Shown here in pieces: positions 5,568 to 8,020 of a stretch of DNA of 8,020 nucleotides (the stretch's first letter is position 1; every line of letters starts with the position of its first letter). The position numbers and the translations under genes are program-made. Origin of the DNA: Candidatus Latescibacterota bacterium (GTDB taxonomy: Bacteria; Latescibacterota; UBA2968; UBA8231). The DNA lies in assembly GCA_003529325.1 (NCBI GenBank), contig DPVW01000470.1, forward strand, positions 1-8,020, read 5' to 3'. The notes under the pieces are model-generated. The model ran no database searches, was not told where the DNA came from, and saw only the letters and a program-made list of their open reading frames with translations.

Positions 5568-7304
5568 ATGGGGGTATTCTTCGATCTGGGTCGTCCCGTC
5601 ATCGGTGGTTGGATGGGTGGTGGTTGGGCGAGCCATGACGACATACGCGGTATCGACATCATCTGGGGTGGCGAGTTTGGCCAGGAGGGTTCCATTCTCT
5701 TTGGTGCCGACGTCGACACAGGGCAGATCGTCGAACGTCACTGGATCCCGGGACGTGAATTTGACTGCAACGTAGACCCACGCAGTGGTACTTTGTGGAT
5801 TCACACCTACCATGGCATATACGAATACGGTCACATCCTGCAGTCGTGGACACCGCGGGAGGGTATGCGGCATCACGGCTTCCCGGCACTGAGTGAGCAG
5901 CGCTTCTATCACGGCTGCCTCGATGCCGAAGGGCGCATCTGGATCGGCACCCATCCAGGGGCCCATCTGGTCAGCTTCGACAGCAAGACGGACAGCTGGA
6001 CCGATCACGGTGTGCAGGCACCCGAGCCACGCCCGACCCATCAGCAGATCTGGTGCAATCCGCAATACGTGGCCAGCAATGGTGAAGTGGTCTGCAATAT
6101 TCAACGCGACCCCTCGGGGCGTGTCGCCTACGACCCGTCGACGGGTCAGACCCGGGTGCTCACCCAGGGGGATGAACGATTGCATGACGATCCCGACGCC
6201 CCCGACCGGCCTGCCACGGTAACACGTGCGGTGAGCGCAACATTTCGCCAGGAGAGTTGCACATACACCGTCGATGGGCAGGTGCGCACCGTCGCCTACG
6301 AACCGACGGTGGCAACCGACATCTGCGGTCTGCATCGCGGACCTGATGGCGATATCTACGGCACCACCATCATCTCCATGCACGTCTTCCGTTACCATCC
6401 GGCGAAACGCCAGTTGCAGGATCTGGGCCGCGTCGGCTGGGGTGGCGGTGAGGTCTACGACGTCATCGCCTACGACGGCAAGGTTTACATGGGCAGTTAT
6501 GGTGGTGGTTATTTTGCCGCCTACGATCCGGCATTACCGTGGAATCCCATGGCCGAACATGGGGGCGAACATGCAGAGGCCAACCCGCGCAACTTCGGCC
6601 AACTCGGCAAAGGCATGAATCGCCCCTTCGAATACACCGTCGGACCGGATGGCCGTATCTACATCGCCTGCCGTGCCAATTACCACGTCGCCGGAGGTGG
6701 TCTGGGTGTGTTCGACCCGAAGACGGAAGAAAAGATCGTGCACCGTGACACAGAGCAGAGTGTGCAGTCCGTCGCCTCTGACGACACCTGGGTTTACGGT
6801 GGCACCAGTATCCGTGGTGGCCGGGGCTGCATCGAGACGACCACCGAAGCCCGTCTGTTCATGTTCAGTCCAAGTGACAACCGTCGGGTTTTCGAATGCA
6901 TCCCTCAGTGGGGGGCCATCACCATCGGCAACCTTGCCTGCAGTCCGGTGACGGGTCTCGTCTATGGCTCGACGGACACAGGCCACCTGTTCGCCTTTTG
7001 CCCGGAGCGCCGGCGGGTCCTGTCCCGCTGGGAGATGAATGACGCCGGTACACCTTTGATGGGCATCCCGGAGGCGCACGGAATCATCCACCTCACCTGC
7101 GGTCGAGATGGTGACATCTATGGTGTGACGCGCCGGGACGTATTCAAACTCGACGTCACCACTGGTCGAATTCTGTATCTCGACAAGGCCCCCATCCCCG
7201 ACCTCTGTCAGATTGTGGAAGGCCCCGAGGATGGCGTGTTCTACATTGGCGCCAGAGGTCATCTGCTCGAATACCACGTCCAGGAAACCCCCCACTTCCG
7301 ATGA
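5568..7304 (+). CDS. Large cytoplasmic beta-propeller protein of unknown function
   Basis: A 578-residue protein made of repeated propeller strands. Repeats of the form (D/E)GxIYxG occur at about 119-127, 258-265, 303-309, 360-367, 405-412, 463-468, 514-520 and 554-561. They alternate with turn motifs such as YDPSTGQ (188-194), FDPKTEEK (382-389), FSPSDNRR (433-440) and LDVTTGRI (528-535). This suggests about seven or eight blades, like SMP-30/gluconolactonase-type or quinoprotein-like propellers. It is longer than a typical SMP-30 lactonase (about 300 residues). A Gly/His-rich insert (MAEHGGEHAEANPRNFGQ, 328-345) interrupts the repeat pattern. There is no signal peptide, lipobox or membrane segment, which is unusual for large bacterial propellers and points to a role inside the cell. 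The ATG follows directly after the dioxygenase B stop, with GGAG at 5554-5557 as ribosome binding site. Enzyme (lactonase, lyase) or binding/scaffold roles are both open. Confidence 0.82.
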   Translation: MGVFFDLGRPVIGGWMGGGWASHDDIRGIDIIWGGEFGQEGSILFGADVDTGQIVERHWIPGREFDCNVDPRSGTLWIHTYHGIYEYGHILQSWTPREGMRHHGFPALSEQRFYHGCLDAEGRIWIGTHPGAHLVSFDSKTDSWTDHGVQAPEPRPTHQQIWCNPQYVASNGEVVCNIQRDPSGRVAYDPSTGQTRVLTQGDERLHDDPDAPDRPATVTRAVSATFRQESCTYTVDGQVRTVAYEPTVATDICGLHRGPDGDIYGTTIISMHVFRYHPAKRQLQDLGRVGWGGGEVYDVIAYDGKVYMGSYGGGYFAAYDPALPWNPMAEHGGEHAEANPRNFGQLGKGMNRPFEYTVGPDGRIYIACRANYHVAGGGLGVFDPKTEEKIVHRDTEQSVQSVASDDTWVYGGTSIRGGRGCIETTTEARLFMFSPSDNRRVFECIPQWGAITIGNLACSPVTGLVYGSTDTGHLFAFCPERRRVLSRWEMNDAGTPLMGIPEAHGIIHLTCGRDGDIYGVTRRDVFKLDVTTGRILYLDKAPIPDLCQIVEGPEDGVFYIGARGHLLEYHVQETPHFR

Positions 7305-8020
7305 GCACGCCAGCAGCGATCTTTACCGCCGTCGACTTCGACGGCAGTCAGAAGCAGCGATTGGACGAGGACGGCCATGTCGTACTCCCCGCTCTGTTGA
7401 CACCGGAAACCTGTGCGCGACTGACGACCTCTCTGTCCTACATCCAGTCGCTGATGCCCGGGGACGAAGATCACCGACCCAGCCACTATTCAGCCGAATA
7501 CGACGACTACCTGGCGAGTCTGATCGATCACCCGCAGATGCTCGATCTGGCGCGCCGAATCCTGGGACCGGAGATCCGCTTCGATCATTGCGTCGCCCTC
7601 AACCGACCGGGTGGCAACGACGGCTCGCGCTGGCACAGTCACGCCTACTCTGAGCAAGATGCAGAGCTTGGTTTCGTCCGCATCTTCTTTTATGTGAATG
7701 GTTTCGAACTCGGAGACGGCAATCTGAAGGCCATTCCAGGCAGCCACCTGCACCGCGATCCAAAAGTCCAGGCGGTGTCGGATGATGAACTGCGGCAAGG
7801 CTGGCTGCAACAGCACTCCCACCCGGTGACGGCGGAAGCGTTGCAGATCGAGGAGTTGGCGGTGCCACCCGGGTCGGTGGTACTCATGTGGACCCACGCC
7901 GCCCATGGTGTCAACGCCCGTTTGGCAGGCAGTGCGACACGGTGGACGGTTGTCTACGCGTATCGCAATCCTGGCGCCGAGTCTCGTGCCCGCTGGATCA
8001 CGTCGGAGTTCGAGTCATCT
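7301..8020 (+). CDS. PhyH-like dioxygenase-fold protein, copy C, with His-Ser-His in place of His-x-Asp; C-terminus cut by window edge
   Basis: The ATG at 7301 overlaps the propeller stop codon (ATGA) and opens a frame of 240 codons to the last base of the window. The PhyH plan is visible: an N-terminal helix and strand (LDEDGHVVLPALLTPETC, 21-38), a core strand (GFVRIFFYVNGFELGDGNLK, 124-143) with AIPGSHLHRD (144-153), a distal His in THAAHGVN (His202), and Arg214 in SATRWTVVYAYRN as the likely 2-oxoglutarate contact. The expected HxD reads His112-Ser-His114 in GSRWHSHAYSE, so the carboxylate iron ligand is replaced by His. It could use a three-His metal site, as cysteine-dioxygenase-like enzymes do, or take its carboxylate from nearby Glu117 or Asp120. 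Loss of catalysis is also possible. It is clearly distinct from copies A and B. The remaining length is unknown but probably short, since the PhyH core is complete. Confidence 0.85.
   Translation, partial: MSTPAAIFTAVDFDGSQKQRLDEDGHVVLPALLTPETCARLTTSLSYIQSLMPGDEDHRPSHYSAEYDDYLASLIDHPQMLDLARRILGPEIRFDHCVALNRPGGNDGSRWHSHAYSEQDAELGFVRIFFYVNGFELGDGNLKAIPGSHLHRDPKVQAVSDDELRQGWLQQHSHPVTAEALQIEELAVPPGSVVLMWTHAAHGVNARLAGSATRWTVVYAYRNPGAESRARWITSEFESS

Noticed and set aside
5298..6398. A 366-codon open frame on the minus strand
   Set aside because: It is antisense to dioxygenase B and the propeller and crosses their junction. Both sense genes have clear motifs and ribosome binding sites; the antisense translation shows no family features.
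6534..7295. A 253-codon open frame on the minus strand
   Set aside because: It is antisense to the propeller gene. It looks partly protein-like only because the sense repeats impose a regular pattern on the complement.
2211..8020. Tandem duplication as the origin of the three PhyH genes
   Set aside because: Copies A, B and C differ in their metal motifs, N-termini and loop lengths and are separated by unrelated genes. I see no long shared nucleotide stretches between them.

Overview
The window reads as a carbohydrate or small-molecule catabolic locus from an uncultured, GC-rich (about 60% by eye) environmental bacterium. Several families occur together: phytanoyl-CoA dioxygenase (PhyH)-type oxygenases, COG3618-type amidohydrolases, xylose-isomerase-like TIM barrels, a cytoplasmic beta-propeller and a GH42-like glycosidase. 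That mix resembles genomes of marine or sponge-associated lineages such as Latescibacterota, Poribacteria or Planctomycetota. The lineage is an inference from gene content; no marker gene is present. I see no RNA genes, CRISPR, insertion sequences or att sites, and the coding density is very high.

Layout. (1) Positions 1-2049, minus strand: a large GH42-architecture glycosidase-like protein that runs off the left edge. It has a GTG start and an intact 683-codon frame. (2) Positions 2050-2210: a divergent intergenic region with a possible sigma70-type promoter for the minus-strand gene and a small inverted repeat. (3) Positions 2211-8020, plus strand: a tight six-gene operon. In order it encodes PhyH dioxygenase A, an amidohydrolase_2 family hydrolase, a sugar-phosphate isomerase/epimerase-like TIM barrel, PhyH dioxygenase B, a large beta-propeller protein, and PhyH-like protein C, which runs off the right edge. 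The junctions are a 4-bp ATGA overlap, a 44-nt gap with a good ribosome binding site, a 5-nt gap, a 0-nt gap and another 4-bp ATGA overlap. Co-transcription and translational coupling are therefore very likely.

Working model (inference). The glycosidase-like protein may release or process a sugar-containing substrate. The isomerase/epimerase and the lactonase-like amidohydrolase would handle the sugar or its oxidised lactone. The PhyH proteins would hydroxylate, demethylate or otherwise oxidatively open the compound. The propeller could be a lactonase, lyase or binding component. The true substrate cannot be read from the sequence. The most unusual feature is the third PhyH-like protein, which has His-Ser-His where the family normally has the iron-binding His-x-Asp. 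The operon also holds three clearly different PhyH subtypes rather than tandem duplicates.
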